64,000 nt of DNA from Maea johnstoni (Eukaryota; Annelida; Polychaeta; Spionida; Magelonidae). The notes under the pieces were generated by a model. It was not told where the DNA came from and made no database searches. It worked only from the letters and a program-made list of their open reading frames with translations. The stretch covers positions 23,249,599 to 23,313,598 of the forward strand of contig OZ012696.1 in the NCBI GenBank assembly GCA_963942565.1. Reading direction: 5' to 3'. The position numbers and the translations under genes are program-made. Shown piece by piece: positions 50,316-63,850 of this stretch; position 1 is the stretch's first letter, and each line of letters opens with the position of its first letter.

Positions 50316-51185
50316 CTACTACTGTCTGCAGGCTTGGCTTCTGTTGCGGGTTGTCAGCCAATACAGGTGTAGCCTCAGAGAGCTCTGTACAGGAATTACT
50401 GGTTCTCACACAACGTATGGGCGATCTCACGGGAACTGAAGGGCAGAGAGCACCAGCCAGAGAGAAGGATAGAGATGGTAGGCTTGGTAGCCTTCCCCTC
50501 CTGATAGTGACTGCTCGGAAAAGGAGCAAAACACTATGTAGTGCATAGTGATGTCATTGATATGATATTTTATCGATTCGATTAATTGATATATTATTCG
50601 ATCCGATTCAATTCAATTCGATGCGCCGTAACATGCTAGTAGGGCACAATTATTTATAGGAATGTCATTGATATCCCTTTATTTTGGTTGGATACCCTGT
50701 GTCTTGGCCATATGCCTGAGTAAAGCACACCATTCCTTCCAATTTCTCTTGCAAAAGCCATAGAAAATACTTATTTAGTCAGAGTTTCACTTTGCATTAA
50801 TTTAACAGGAAAATGTCTGAGAAAATTGTATTTTTTTATTAATAATCATACGTCATTATTGGTGTACAGAATATCGATTATTTCGATTCGATACCCAACC
50901 ATTCGATTCGATTTAATTGACAAAGTGAAAATGTCAATTTATCGATTTTGTCGACTATCGATGACACAGGCACCGACATAAGTACTAGCCCGCTTGCCCC
51001 GGCAAGTGGATTTGCTGAAAAAGGCCTGTCGGGCAAGCGGGCTTCGTACTTGACTTTCCCGACAGGGAAAGTGGGTTTCCTGGACAGTCATGTCCAGAAA
51101 ACCCACCAAAGAAGCTGTTTACCGACACGATCGGTCTCCGGCTATGCGCGCCGCCATTTTGAATTGGCATGAACGATCTATTACT

Positions 51186-51311
51186 CCAAGCGCTTGCGCT
51201 ATTGCTGACATTGATTAGATGCGAGTAGCGAGCGTTGACTCATCGTATCAAGATGACAACGCTCGCTACTCGCATCCAATCAAAGTCGGCAATAGCGCAA
51301 GTGCTTGCAAG
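51186..51311. repeat. Long hairpin (52-bp arms, 19-nt loop)
   Basis: Arms 51186-51237 and 51257-51311 pair over nearly their whole length. The inner 17 bp, ATGCGAGTAGCGAGCGTTG with CAACGCTCGCTACTCGCAT, is perfect. It lies inside hAT-5. Confidence 0.8.
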
Positions 51312-51424
51312 CGTTATCATGTATAAATACAAGTGCGCACAAAACCAAGCCGAGACCGCATGCCTCGGAAAAACTCCGCGACCGGCGCTGCTGTTTAAAA
51401 ATGTGTGCGCCATACACAAGGCCA

Positions 51425-51910
51425 TCTTAAGTTTATTTAGCATTAATATTCTTAAATATTTACAAATATTTATAAATGATTTATATTAGAAAATATTTAT
51501 AAATACTAGAAAATCATTTCTAATGTTTGTTATTGATTTTCTAATATTTATAAATAACCTAAATTGATAAATATTAAGAAGTAATTCCATTTTTAGTATT
51601 TAGAAATCATTTTGTAGTACTTGTTAATCATTTTCTGGTATTTATTTATGAATATTAGTAAATGCAGTATTTACAAATACAAAAATTAGAAAATGAATCA
51701 TAAATATTAGAAAATGATTTATAAATACTAAAAAAGAAAATATTAATATCAGAAAATGTGTAGGATTTTCTAATATTATAAAATCATTTTCTAGTATTTA
51801 TAAATCATTTTCTAGTATTTATATTTCATTTTCTAGTATTTGTACTTTTGTAGATGCAGTCATTTATAAATATTAGAAAGTGATTTATAAATGTTAGAAA
51901 AGGATTTAGA
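51425..51910. repeat. Degenerate array of TTTATAAATACTAGAAAATCA motif
   Basis: About 20 head-to-tail and inverted copies of a roughly 20-bp core (TAGAAAATGATTTATAAAT and its complement TTTATAAATCATTTTCTAG) with variable spacing. It lies within hAT-5. Confidence 0.75.
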
Positions 51911-52364
51911 AGTGCTTGCCATAGGAATGAAATAAATAAGAAGGTGGTTGGGTTTATTCTATCTGTGAGGTGGCCGTATCTTATAATGATTTTTTATGTA
52001 GTTACAATAATATTTTGAATATAAAAAATTATACTCTATCTCACATAAATGATGAAACCGTTAATAGTTGATGCTGATGGAGTTTATTTATATTATATTT
52101 ACATTACATTACATTATAGGATTAAACATATAGTATGTTACAACAAAATTTCATTTTGTCATCCTTTTTGACTAATTGTAGTGTAGCACTGTATATATAT
52201 ACAGTTTTTTATAGGTCATTGTAGAGGTTTTGATGGGTTGTTTTTTCGGGAAAGTGACAATTCCATTCGGGCAAGTGAATTTCAAGACCTGCTTGCCCGG
52301 CAGGGCAAGCAGGTCGTGAAATTTATGTCGGTGCCTGTGACATCCCTAGTAGTGCATACTATGT

Positions 52365-52860
52365 AGTCACCCATGCCCTCAAAATCCCCCCTCAGGACAC
52401 CCAAAGTTATTTCCTTGAAGGTCATCTTCAAGCACATTAACCCTACCAATGCTGAAGCTACTTTCTTCCAAAGCACAAGGATGCAAAGATTTTTGAAAAC
52501 CATCTAAACCCTGTCATGTTGGTATTCATTGGATAGCTCTTGCTGAGCACTCTCAGATGAGTACCCATGTGCCAGGGTTTCAGGATTTTTTCAGGTTTTT
52601 TGCATGATTTCGTATTGGCCAAAGTAGCCACCAGCAGCATAAGGGTTAATTGAGTTTGAACTAGGAACCTCAATACAATTCCCAAATTGGCAATGTATAA
52701 GGATATCATGCCTCATTTCAATAAGTAAATATGTTTCCATTTATGGTTGTATTCTGGGTACATATTGTGCTCTCCCTTGAATATTAGAATGCCCCAATAA
52801 TCAATGATTGCCAATTTTGGGCACCCAGTTTCTAAATTCTGGCTAAGACCCTGCTCAGGC
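52365..52860 (+). mobile_element. hAT-1 MITE interrupted by a TTAA-A copy
   Basis: The left part CTCAGGACACCCAAAGTTAT and right part TTGGGCACCCAGTTTCTAAA flank the TTAA-A element. The right end is TGGCTAAGACCCTG. Confidence 0.75.
52437..52649 (-). mobile_element. TTAA-A MITE inserted in hAT-1
   Basis: 213 bp. The junctions are GCACA|TTAA on the left and TTAA|TTGAG on the right; other hAT-1 copies read GCATATAATTGAA here. The TTAA duplication is therefore visible against a known empty site. Confidence 0.85.
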
Positions 52861-53264
52861 GTATTGTTAAGTATTTCGATTATCTGCACCAGAAGCTGAT
52901 GGGTTAAAACTATCTATCAAATAGATTAAAATTCACAAAAGCAAAACATAGTGATTGTACTGAACACAAAGGTTAACTTACTCTTGTGATTTGTAAGTGT
53001 TCTAATTCACCACACCTCTTAATCTTGTAAAGCAATTAAATGAGCCCATGTCAGGTAGGACTCGTTAATCTCAACTTTACCTGGAAGTTATCTTACCTGG
53101 ATTAAATCAAACACAGTAGGATAACGATGAATGTAACAGCCATGCAAATAATGAGACCTAAATCCTATATCCTGTTTCAGTAAAACTTATTAGGCCTGAC
53201 AACCATCAACTTAGCAACATTTTACCTGTACTGCTGTGACCCAGATGTGTTGACTTGAGGACAT

Positions 53265-53783
53265 AATATTAGCCAGCAGGGCATCAGAGTGTCTTTTGGA
53301 CACCCATAATTTACAAAATAACCCCTCAGGACACCCAAATTTTTTGTTAGGAATTTCTTAAAATGTTAATCTCAAGCATATAATTGAATTTTTTCATCAT
53401 AAGGCGATGGTTACTTGATTTATTGGTTCCCGGATCCGCCAATCAAAGTGGAATACACCTGACGGGGAAAATGAATTTGCTTACTTAGATTTCCATGTGT
53501 TAAATTTCTTTTTTTTTAAGAAACAACTTTATTTCAATTACCTCCCTCCTGACCCTGTACAATTGGTCTGGGAAGGATCCGGGAACCAACAAATTAAGTA
53601 ACCATCGCTTAATATAATTTGCATGGCATTGTATAGGGATATTATGCCTTATTTCATTAAGTCTTTACATGTTTATGGTGGAAATCTGAGTATATTGTGG
53701 TCCCACTTGAAAGATTGGACACCCAAAACATTTATAATTGCCAATTTTGGGCTCCCAGTTTCTAAATCCTGGCTAAGAACCTG
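53265..53783 (+). mobile_element. hAT-1 MITE interrupted by a small TIR element
   Basis: TTAGCCAGCAGGGCATCAGA at the left, TAAATCCTGGCTAAGAACC at the right, interrupted at 53402-53609. Confidence 0.75.
53402..53609 (+). mobile_element. 208-bp TIR element in hAT-1
   Basis: The inverted repeats are about 36 bp: AGGCGATGGTTACTTGATTT, then ATTGGTTCCCGGATCC, against the right end, with one indel. TA is present on each side (53400-53401, 53610-53611). A Tc1/mariner-type MITE is likely. Confidence 0.7.
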
Positions 53784-54089
53784 CTTGAGGATACTAAATA
53801 AATTCTACAGGTGAGATTAAGATGCACCAGCAAGATGAAGATCTGTAGATTGCTTAAAAAGTGTTCATGAATTTGGAATGATGATTATCATCACATTTTC
53901 TGACATGACTAGCCAGGTGCTAGTGGGAAGGAAACCAGAATAACCAACGAAAATGGTGGGAAAATGACAGCTTAACTTCATAGCCTTGTCCCAGTCTGAC
54001 TCTAAGACCCTTACTACGCTGCCTTGAATTGATCAGATAGAGTTCAGAGGAGGCACCAGATGTCATTATTCATATATATATGTAAGGTA

Positions 54090-54310
54090 GAGCTAGTAAT
54101 GACATATGGATACCAAACAGCCTGAGATGAGCTATTAATAGACTAAAATGGCTGCTCCCAGTACCTCCATTTCTTGTGTGTTGGGATGTGTTTAAATAGC
54201 AATATTGTATGAAGGTTGGCCGTGGTGGGAACTTGTGTTTAAGTAGAGAATACTCTAAAAAACTATTTGGGCCTATGATTTATTCATGGTGTAATGATTT
54301 GTCCTTTAAG
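54090..54310 (+). mobile_element. TTAA-D MITE, left end worn
   Basis: AGCTATTAATAGACTAAAAT, then GGCCGTGGTGGGAACTTGTG, ending GATTTGTCCTTTAA. Confidence 0.6.
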
Positions 54311-54649
54311 TATGAACAATGATATTACACCCTTTTACATATGATACATGTTTAAAGGTACATTGCATTAATTCCCTAGAAAGCCTGCTCTGTTTTTGAA
54401 CCATTTCCTTTGGGACAATGCAACCTCCATTTAAGCGCTTTAATCCATTTGTACATGGTGTGCACACACCTGTAATTTGAATGAACATAACTTACTGAAT
54501 GGAATATCATTTGAAAATTGTTAAAATTGGTTTTAACTCTAGAGGAACAATGATCAACTTTCAGTCATATATTTTTCAAAGTATTGCATTATTATTTAGA
54601 TATCTACTGCTATATGTATTCCACTAGCTGTACTAACTAGATGTGAATA

Positions 54650-54859
54650 TTAGCCCTTATGCTTATGGCTGATGTGGCCATTAGAAAATGATGCAAAATA
54701 TCTGGAAAATGACTGAAATCCTGGCACATGGGTATTCATCTGAGAGTGCACAGCTATCCCATGAATACCAACATGACAGGATTTAGATGGTTTTGAATTT
54801 CAAAAGTCTTTGTGTCCTTGTGCTTTGGGCGAAAGAAGCCTCAGCCTAGGAAGGGTTAA
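54650..54859 (+). mobile_element. TTAA-A MITE, diverged
   Basis: TTAGCCCTTATGCTTATGGC to AGCCTAGGAAGGGTTAA; several small losses in the left inverted repeat. Confidence 0.65.
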
Positions 54860-55205
54860 TTAAGGCAATTACACAATTGTGTCCTAGATACCAAGTACCA
54901 ACTAAGTCTCTTTCACTAAATTTGGTTCACATTATAAAGGTTTATGATATGAGTGCTAATATAAGCACTCATTTTATCAAGCTAAGGAAGCCCAGAAGTA
55001 ATACCTCATTTACATTGGAGACGGGATTGTGTCATGAAGAATTATTCTCTTTCGCTACAAAGCCATTCATCATCATGCATGCTTCACAACCCGCAGGGAA
55101 TTTTCAGACAAGATTTAATTTAACTCAATTATTGATAGAATCCTTAATGAGAGAATGATGATTGTTCCAGCGGGATATATTAATGAGCAGTTCAAGATCA
55201 CCTGT

Positions 55206-55554
55206 CAGGCCTCGACGCTAACTCAAAATAGTACTGGCCACGTAGGACCAGTACCACCGAGGATCTACTGGTCCTGCAAAAATGTTCCTGGTCCTACAAA
55301 TTTTTCTTTCTCATAAAAAGAAAAAACATTGCATATAATTCACAGATAACATTTATTTTATTTTGATTTATGTTATCTTCATTTTTTTCAAAAACATTTG
55401 GGATATTCTTGAGGGGAAACTTGTTAATAACAATGCCGCCAAATGTTTACCGGCCCTGTAGGACCAGTTGAAGTCTTTTTTAACTGGCCCGAAACCGTTT
55501 TTGGGAATTTTTACCGGCCTGGGGCCATAGGACCACTGTTAGCGTCGAGCCCTG
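55206..55554 (+). mobile_element. CTCGACGCTAAC-ended MITE (hAT-like)
   Basis: 349 bp. CAGGCCTCGACGCTAAC at the left and GTTAGCGTCGAGCCCTG at the right are inverted repeats. CCTGTC occurs at both edges. Inside are several TACTGGTCCT / TAGGACCAGT repeats. Confidence 0.7.
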
Positions 55555-55571
55555 CCTGTCTGGGATTGCAA

Positions 55572-55700
55572 TATGAATCCTTCCATACTAAGAGTTCCCT
55601 GTAAAATTGTCGTCTGGATATGATACTTTTCAAAATAACTTTGGAATGAATCATAGGTTTTGATTAACATTTCCCCTTCTAAATATTTTTGGAAGATTTG
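55572..55700 (+). mobile_element. TTAA-B left fragment
   Basis: CCTTCCATACTAAGAGTTCC, then TTGATTAACATTTCCCCTTC. Confidence 0.5.
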
Positions 55701-55711
55701 GTTGAAATATA

Positions 55712-55924
55712 GCAAGGAAGAACTGAGATGAGTTTTTTGCTTCGCCCCAAATATACATTCCTGCCACAACCCTGATTTTCTCATTGTGCAGGGCACAAAT
55801 AAGACAGAAATAGCACAACTGATATGGGTCTTTCAAAAATATAGCAAGGAAGAACTGAGATGAGTTATTCGCTTCGCTCCAAATATACATTCCCGCCACA
55901 ACCTGATTTTCTCATCGTGCAGGC
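55712..55924. repeat. Direct repeat of about 82 bp, two copies
   Basis: ATAGCAAGGAAGAACTGAGA, then CGCTTCGCTCCAAATATACA and ATTTTCTCAT, at 55712 and 55842. Confidence 0.85.
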
Positions 55925-56418
55925 ATCCCCTGCATATCATAGAGGAGGTCACTTCTTCATGGGGCTCCGAGGTGCCATAACACAGATGCATGAAGCAAAT
56001 AGTGTGTAGCTCCATTTTCTAACAAGATTATGGGATTTACAATGATGCGCAGGTTATAAAATGTCTGTATGACGTGTTCACACAATTTGCCATGCAGCAG
56101 AATGGCTGACCAGGCTGTCAGTATGATGATGTCAGCTGGCCTGGCTTTGACTCCATATTTAGGCCAGAATGATGTGTGAACTTCGTGTTAGGAACTGCAT
56201 AATGTTAGGTTAGAGGGTCTTTTTTTTCGGTTGTGTATATTACCCCAGGGCTGGCCACACACTTAGGGCAGGAATTAAATGTGGGCACTGTATAGGTATG
56301 AATAACAAAATTTATACACGCCATGTAGGGCAAGAAACATAATTTTTTACTTTAATGCAAGCTTATTGTAGTGCATTTTATTTTGTTAGTAATTTTACCT
56401 GCCCTTCCATTATTTCAC

Positions 56419-58903
<2,485 letters not shown>

Positions 58904-58904
58904 T

Positions 58905-59075
58905 ATATGTTTTTTCTGAAGTGCATTATGTAACATCTTAATCTTAGTTATTAATTTTACCTCCCCTTACATAATTTGACCTATATTGTATATATATATT
59001 TTTTCTGAAGTGCAATATGTAACATCTTAATCTTAGTTATTAATTTTACCTGCCCTTCCATTGCTTCACCTGTCG
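58905..59075. repeat. Direct repeat of about 86 bp, two copies, third at 56355-56420
   Basis: TTTTTTCTGAAGTGCAATAT, then TTAGTTATTAATTTTACCTG and CCCTTCCATT. A related copy lies left of the inserted element, so the insertion seems to have split this array. Confidence 0.7.
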
Positions 59076-59204
59076 AGGTTAAGGCAGGTAAATCTAATAA
59101 TAGTATCAAGCCCCAAAGCCTCCAGCTTCTGCCAATCTGCAATGCATAAGCCATAAAGCAGGGTATGTCTGGCGAGCTGCCTCCAGGTCGCATTACAGGA
59201 GAGC

Positions 59205-60285
59205 AAATAAAAGTGGATCTCTCGGCTAGTAGATCATACTCAGTACTATTACTTGTCTGGCAGACACAGATTAAGCCAGAGTGGCTCGCAAGCTTGAAAA
59301 CATGCAAATGGAAAGGTGGTCTCGTAATAGAAACCATGCATTAGTACCTGGTTACAATTGAATCAAAACTCTATTTAGTAGATCATACTCTGTACTATTA
59401 CTTGTCAGGCAAGCCCAGAAACATGGGGAGGGGAGGGGGGGGGGGGGGTCGGGTAAGATCTCCTAGGAATACTTCATATACTATTTCCTAAGGAAATAGG
59501 GCCTTGTTCCCCAGGGAGCAATTATCATAGGAAAAATATAATCCCCCCTTCCCCCTTAGGGGGCAGATGGAAAGGTGGTCTTGTAACATAATAGAGACGT
59601 GGTCATGCAATAGAACCTGGTTACAATTGAATCAAAACTCAATTTAGTAGATCATACTCAGTACTATTACTTGTCTGGCGGATACAGATTAAGCCTAGAA
59701 ACACATTAAATGAAAGGTGGCCTTGTACCATAGTAGAGACCATGCAATGGTACCTGGTTACAATTGAATCAAAACTCTATTTAGTATCTAGATCATACTC
59801 AGTATTATTACTTGTCTGGCAGACACAGATTAAGCCAGAGTGCCTCGCAAGCTTGAAAACATGCAAATGGAAAGGTGGTCTCATAAAAGATACCATGCAA
59901 TGGTACCTGGTTACAATTAATTGAATCAAAACTCTATTTAGTAGATCATACTTAGTGCTATTATTACTTGTCAGGCAAGCCTAGAAACATGGGTGGGGGG
60001 GGGGGGGGTCGGGTAAGATCTCCTAGGAAAACTTCATATACTATTTCCTAAGGAAATAGTGCCCCGTACCCCAGGGAGCAATTATCATAGAAAAAATATA
60101 AATCCCCCCTCCCCCTAAGGGGGCAGATGGAAAGACGGTCTTGTAACATATAATAGATACCATGCAATAGTACCTGGTTACAATTGAATCAAAACTCTAT
60201 TTAGTATCTAGATCATACTCAGTACCATTACTTGTCTGGCAGACACAGATTAAGCCACATAGCAGTTGGCAAGCCTGGAAAATAC
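59205..60285. repeat. Complex tandem repeat, about six units
   Basis: Units share TAGTAGATCATACTCAGTAC, TTACTTGTCTGGCAGACACA, ATGGAAAGGTGGTCTCGTAA and CTGGTTACAATTGAATCAAA. Two of them (59400-59570 and 59970-60125) contain an extra block with a G run, GTCGGGTAAGATCTCCTAGG and ATCCCCCCTTCCCCCTT. Confidence 0.85.
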
Positions 60286-60965
60286 CAAAATGGTTAGCTA
60301 AACCCTTAAAAAATGAAACTGGGAGAACCACAAAATTCCTAGGATAATCTTGGGAAAATGCCAGTATTTTCTAGGAATGTCAAGGTACAAATGGTACAAA
60401 TGGTAAAGGAAAGCTCACCAAAAATTCTCCATTATTTTGCCTGTACAGACCATTTAGGCCATATCCTATCATAAGGTTTGCAAAATGGAATATACATATA
60501 TAAAGCATGCAATTCTGTAGTGGTTATAATATTTGTCTGAGACCTCTGGTATTTCAACATAAGACAGACAGTACCATTTACACCTACTTATGCCTTTGAC
60601 ATGTGAGTGGCAATCCTCACAAGGCTATTGTTGTGTTTGATCTGTGTTGTATTCCTTGTGCTACAGAATGTGACAGTTACAACAAGCTCCATATTCGGCC
60701 AAACCCCACATTTCACCAGCGCAATGACAGCCCACGACTCTCGCTCGAATTATTCAATGCTGCCCTTGCCAGTCCTCTGTAAATCTGCCCTATTTCCTTG
60801 CGCACTGTGGCAAATACAATCACACATGGCTGGCAGGGGGATGTGAAATGCTCCTTGTAGACAGAAACCATCCATAATCTGACGGACCAATCAAAGTAAT
60901 GCCTCTCCACCCCTACCAGGGGAGTGGGAGAAACGCATCAACATAGTCTTAACGGTAACCACTAA
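60286..60965. other. Intron or intergenic sequence, no supported gene
   Basis: A 79-codon open frame at 60607 begins with a hydrophobic stretch, but nothing else supports it. Confidence 0.35.
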
Positions 60966-61081
60966 AGGCGTCTGGGCGTCATTTGGACACCTAAACCCTC
61001 AAAATTCACCACACCCAATTTTTTTGTAGTTCATTTCTTAACATGTCAATATACAGTATATAATTGAAGTTTTTCCACTTC
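60966..61081 (+). mobile_element. hAT-1 MITE, left part, cut by the satellite
   Basis: GGCGTCTGGGCGTCATTTGG to TATAATTGAAGTTTTTCCAC, where the 68-bp satellite takes over. Confidence 0.65.
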
Positions 61082-63850
61082 GACCACTCGGTCTAGTATA
61101 GGAGGCAGCCCTATTACTGATACAGGGTATCCGTTTGAGCAGTACAATGCATAAGACCATTTGGCCTTAAGGAGGCAGCCCTATTATGCGTATAGGACGT
61201 TTTATGCGACAGGGTATCCGTTTGAGTAGTATGATGCATTAGACCGCCCAGCCTTAGAGGCATGCCCATTAAGTATAATGCAAAATTAGACCACTCAGCC
61301 TAGGAGGCAGTCCTATTCAGGATACAGTGTATCCTTTCGAGTAATATGATGCATTAGACCACTCAGCCTTAGAGGCTGCCATATCAAGTATAATGCATTG
61401 GACCACTCAGCCTAGGAGGCAGTCCTATTCAGGATACAGGGTATCCCTTTGAGTAGTATGATGCATTAGACCACTCGCCCTAGGAGGCAGCCCTATTGAG
61501 GATACAGGGTATCCCTTTAAGTAGTATGATGCATTAGACCACCCCACCATAGAGGCAGTCCTATTAAGGATACAGGGTATCCCTTTGAGTTTAAGTATGA
61601 TGCATTAGACCACCCCACCATAGAGGCAGTCCTATTAAGGATACAGGGTATCCCTTTAAGTAGTATGATGTATTAGACCACCCCACCATAGAGGCAGCCC
61701 TATTAAGGATACAGGGTATCCCTTTGAGTAGTATGATGCATTAGACCACTCGCCCTAGGAGGCAGCCCTATTAAGGATACAGGGTATCCCTCTGAGTAGT
61801 ATGATGCATTAGCCCACCCTACCATAGAGGCAGCTCTATTAAGGATACGGGGTATCCCTTTAAGTAGTATGATGCATTAGACCACCCTACCATAGAGGCA
61901 GCCCTATTAAGGATACAGGGTATCCCTCTGAGTAGTATGATGCATTAGCCCACCCTACCATAGAGGCAGCTCTATTAAGGATACAGGGTATCCCTCTGAG
62001 TAGTATGATGCATTAGACCACTCGCCCTAGGAGGCAGCCCTATTAAGGATACAGGGTATCCCTCTGAGTAGTATGATGCATTAGCCCACCTTACCATAGA
62101 GGCAGCCCTATTAAGGATACAGGGTATCCCTCTGAGTAGTATGATGCATTAGCCCACCCTACCATAGAGGCAGCTCTATTAAGGATACAGGGTATCCCTC
62201 TGAGTAGTATGATGCATTAGCCCACCCTACCATAGAGGCAGCCCTATTAAGGATACAGGGTATCCCTCTGAGTAGTATGATGCATTAGCCCACCCTACCA
62301 TAGAGGCAGCTCTATTAAGGATACAGGGTATCCCTCTGAGTAGTATGATGCATTAGCCCACCCTACCATAGAGGCAGCCCTATTAAGGATACAGGGTATC
62401 CCTCTGAGTAGTATGATGCATTAGCCCACCTTACCATAGAGGCAGCTCTATTAAGGATACAGGGTATCCCTCTGAGTAGTATGATGCATTAGCCCACCCT
62501 ACCATAGAGGCAGCTCTATTAAGGATACAGGGTATCCCTCTGAGTAGTATGATGCATTAGCCCACCCTACCATAGAGGCAGCTCTATTAAGGATACAGGG
62601 TATCCCTTTGAGTAGTATGATGCATTAGCCCACCCTACCATAGAGGCAGCTCTATTAAGGATACAGGGTATTCCTTTAAGTAGTATGATGCATTAGACCA
62701 CCCTACCATAGAGGCAGCCCTATTAAGGATACAGGGTATCCCTCTGAGTAGTATGATGCATTAGCCCACCCTACCATAGAGGCAGCTCTATTAAGGATAC
62801 AGGGTATCCCTTTAAGTATTATGATGCATTAGACCACCCCACCATAGAGGCAGCCCTATTAAGGATACAGGATATCCCTTTAAGTAGTATGATGCATTAG
62901 ACCACCCCACCATAGAGGCAGCCCTATTAAGGATACAGGGTATCCCTTTGAGTAGTATGATGCATTAGACCACCCCACCATAGAGGCAGCCCTATTAAGG
63001 ATACAGGGTATCCCTTTGAGTAGTATGATGCATTAGACCACTAGGCCACAGAGGCAGCCCTATTAAGGATACAGGGTATCCCTTTGAGTAGTATGATGCA
63101 TTAGACCACCCCACCATAGAGGCAGCCCTATTAAGGATACAGGGTATCCCTTTGAGTAGTATGATGCATTAGACCACTAGGCCACAGAGGCAACCCTATA
63201 TGGATACAGGGTATCCCTTTGAGTAGAATGATACATTAGACCACTCGCCCTAGGAGGCAGCCCTATTAAGGATACAGGGTATCCCTTTAAGTAGTATGAT
63301 GCATTAGACCACCCCACCATAGAGGCAGCCCTATTAAGGATACAGGGTATCCCTTTGAGTAGTATGATGCATTAGACCACCCCACCATAGAGGCAGCCCT
63401 ATTAAGGATACGGGGTATCCCTTTGAGTAGTATGATGTATTAGACCACTCGCCCTAGGAGGCAGCCCTATTAAGGATACAGGGTATCCCTCTGAGTAGTA
63501 TGATGCATTAGACCACTCGCCCTAGGAGGCAGCCCTATTAAGGATACAGGGTATCCCTTTGAGTAGTATGATGCATTAGACCACCCCACCATAGAGGCAG
63601 CCCTATTAAGGATACAGGGTATCCCTTTGAGTAGTATGATGCATTAGACCACCCCACCATAGAGGCAGCCCTATTAAGGATACAGGGTATCCCTTTGAGT
63701 AGTATGATGCATTAGACCAACCCACCATAGAGGCAGCCCTATTAAGGATACAGGGTATCCCTCTGAGTAGTATGATGCATTAGACCACCCCACCATAGAG
63801 GCAGCCCTATTAAGGATACAGGGTATCCCTTTGAGTAGTATGATGTATTC
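61082..63850. repeat. 68-bp satellite array, about 40 units
   Basis: Consensus GATGCATTAGACCACCCCAC, CATAGAGGCAGCCCTATTAA, GGATACAGGGTATCCCTTTG, AGTAGTAT. The main unit types differ in the first third (CCACCCCACCATAG, CCACTCGCCCTAGG, CCCACCCTACCATAG) and are arranged in alternating blocks. The left 300 bp is diverged and irregular, the middle is nearly uniform. GGATACAGGGTATCC is an imperfect palindrome. Confidence 0.95.

Larger units (their letters stand above)
50967..52337 (+). mobile_element. hAT-5-like element nested in hAT-4
   Basis: 1371 bp. Left end CAGGCACCGACATAAGTACT, right end ATTTATGTCGGTGCCTG, with TGACA on both sides (50962-50966, 52338-52342). GGGCAAGCGGGC-type motifs lie near both ends. 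It contains GCGCCGCCATTTTG (51148-51161, YY1-like), a long hairpin and an AT-rich repeat block. No transposase frame seen. Confidence 0.7.
50546..52348 (+). mobile_element. hAT-4 MITE, interrupted by hAT-5
   Basis: Ends TAGTGATGTCATTGATAT and (across the insertion) TCGATGACA with TCCCTA are inverted repeats of the TAGGGATGTCA type. A perfect 8-bp duplication GTAGTGCA flanks it (50538-50545, 52349-52356). Without the insert it is about 430 bp. Subterminal TCGATTCGATT repeats are present at both ends. Confidence 0.8.

Noticed and set aside
50938-52337. Possible small gene at the YY1-like motif (74-codon frame at 50948)
   Set aside because: It overlaps the inverted-repeat ends of hAT-5 and has an equally long antisense frame.
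58981-59337. 118-codon minus frame
   Set aside because: It lies largely in direct repeats and complex tandem units, with no splice or domain support.
60607-60846. 79-codon frame beginning with a hydrophobic, signal-like stretch and a possible acceptor CTACAG at 60665
   Set aside because: No donor, no recognisable domain, no phase match with the upstream membrane-protein exons, and a competing frame on the other strand.
61082-63850. CRISPR-like array of regular repeats
   Set aside because: There are no unique spacers; units are contiguous 68-bp satellite copies in animal DNA.
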